From: an uncultured Lachnospiraceae bacterium
GTDB taxonomy: Bacteria; Bacillota; Clostridia; Lachnospirales; Lachnospiraceae
Length of the DNA: 5,381 bases
NCBI GenBank assembly: GCA_910587765.1
Contig: CAJUNR010000063.1
Location: 1-5,381, forward strand
Reading direction: 5' to 3'
This document shows positions 5,321-5,381 of this stretch, in pieces. The position numbers and the translations under genes were made by a program. A model generated the notes under the pieces. It did not search any database. It saw nothing but the letters and a program-made list of their open reading frames with translations, and had not been told where the DNA came from. How positions within the stretch are numbered: the first letter of the stretch is position 1; each line of letters starts with the position of its first letter.

Positions 5321-5381
5321 TCACACCCACGCCACCCGGACGCCCGACGCGGGCAGCTCATCCTTCCAGACCCCGCTCGCG
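5321..5381 (-). CDS. C-terminal end of an unidentified upstream gene (partial)
   Basis: On the minus strand the frame with codons from 5380 downward runs 19 codons, reading ASGVWKDELPASGVRVAWV, to a TGA at 5323-5321. Eighteen of those 19 codons end in G or C, as expected for a coding frame here; the other two frames hit stops at different points with less consistent third positions. The coding start lies beyond the right edge. The fragment is too short for me to name a family. It stops 68 bases before the mgtE start and is followed by a terminator-like hairpin, which fits a separate transcript. A chance open frame cannot be ruled out. Confidence 0.45.
   Translation of the reverse strand, partial: ASGVWKDELPASGVRVAWV

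Noticed and set aside
1..5381. CRISPR array, tRNA, rRNA or complete insertion sequence
   Set aside because: No regularly spaced repeats, no cloverleaf or rRNA-like stretch, and no intact transposase with terminal repeats were seen on reading both strands.

Overview
The window looks like a piece of a moderately GC-rich Clostridia chromosome, most likely Lachnospiraceae-like. This is inferred from the protein style (BceA-type transporter ATPase start, AbrB-type antitoxin, QueH, TrpS, MgtE), strong AGGAGG-like ribosome sites and short gaps. No rRNA, tRNA or CRISPR array was seen. It divides into an AT-rich, patchy left part (about 1-1190) full of gene remnants, and a GC-richer, tidy right part (about 1225-5381) of ordinary chromosomal genes.

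Left part. The first 39 bases, read on the minus strand, are the first 13 codons of an ABC-transporter ATPase with a strong ribosome site. Its upstream DNA holds an 11-bp-spaced direct repeat next to a TATACT box, as expected for a response-regulator-activated promoter. Divergent from it is an 86-residue SpoVT/AbrB-type antitoxin (356-616). Its stop overlaps the start of what should be a coupled toxin gene, but that toxin is reduced to 12 codons, with a possible C-terminal scrap (E-F-L-I-H-L-K) out of frame just beyond. Then comes about 300 bases without a gene. It carries a strong minus-strand intrinsic terminator (751-788), a small AT-rich inverted repeat (794-814) and a hairpin (904-923). 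The hairpin sits directly behind the C-terminal stub of an Rpn/PD-(D/E)XK transposase-like protein (928-1185, minus).

Right part. A minus-strand pair of unrecognised genes encodes a three-segment membrane protein (1498-1932) and an 82-residue acidic soluble protein (1225-1473). Divergent from the pair is queH (2139-2801), the epoxyqueuosine reductase of tRNA queuosine synthesis. It runs tail-to-tail, with a 15-base gap, into trpS (2817-3821, minus). Upstream of trpS on the same strand lies mgtE (3906-5252), a CBS-regulated magnesium channel, which probably starts at an internal GTG rather than at the longest frame. At the right edge, 19 codons with very high GC3 appear to end another minus-strand gene, separated from mgtE by a hairpin.

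Working together: QueH and TrpS both act on tRNA, but nothing shows a shared system. mgtE and trpS may be cotranscribed. I see no convincing new multi-gene system. The points most worth checking are the decayed toxin-antitoxin locus, the sense-oriented hairpin/T-runs in the trpS-mgtE gap that could end an antisense queH transcript, and the unknown membrane/soluble gene pair.
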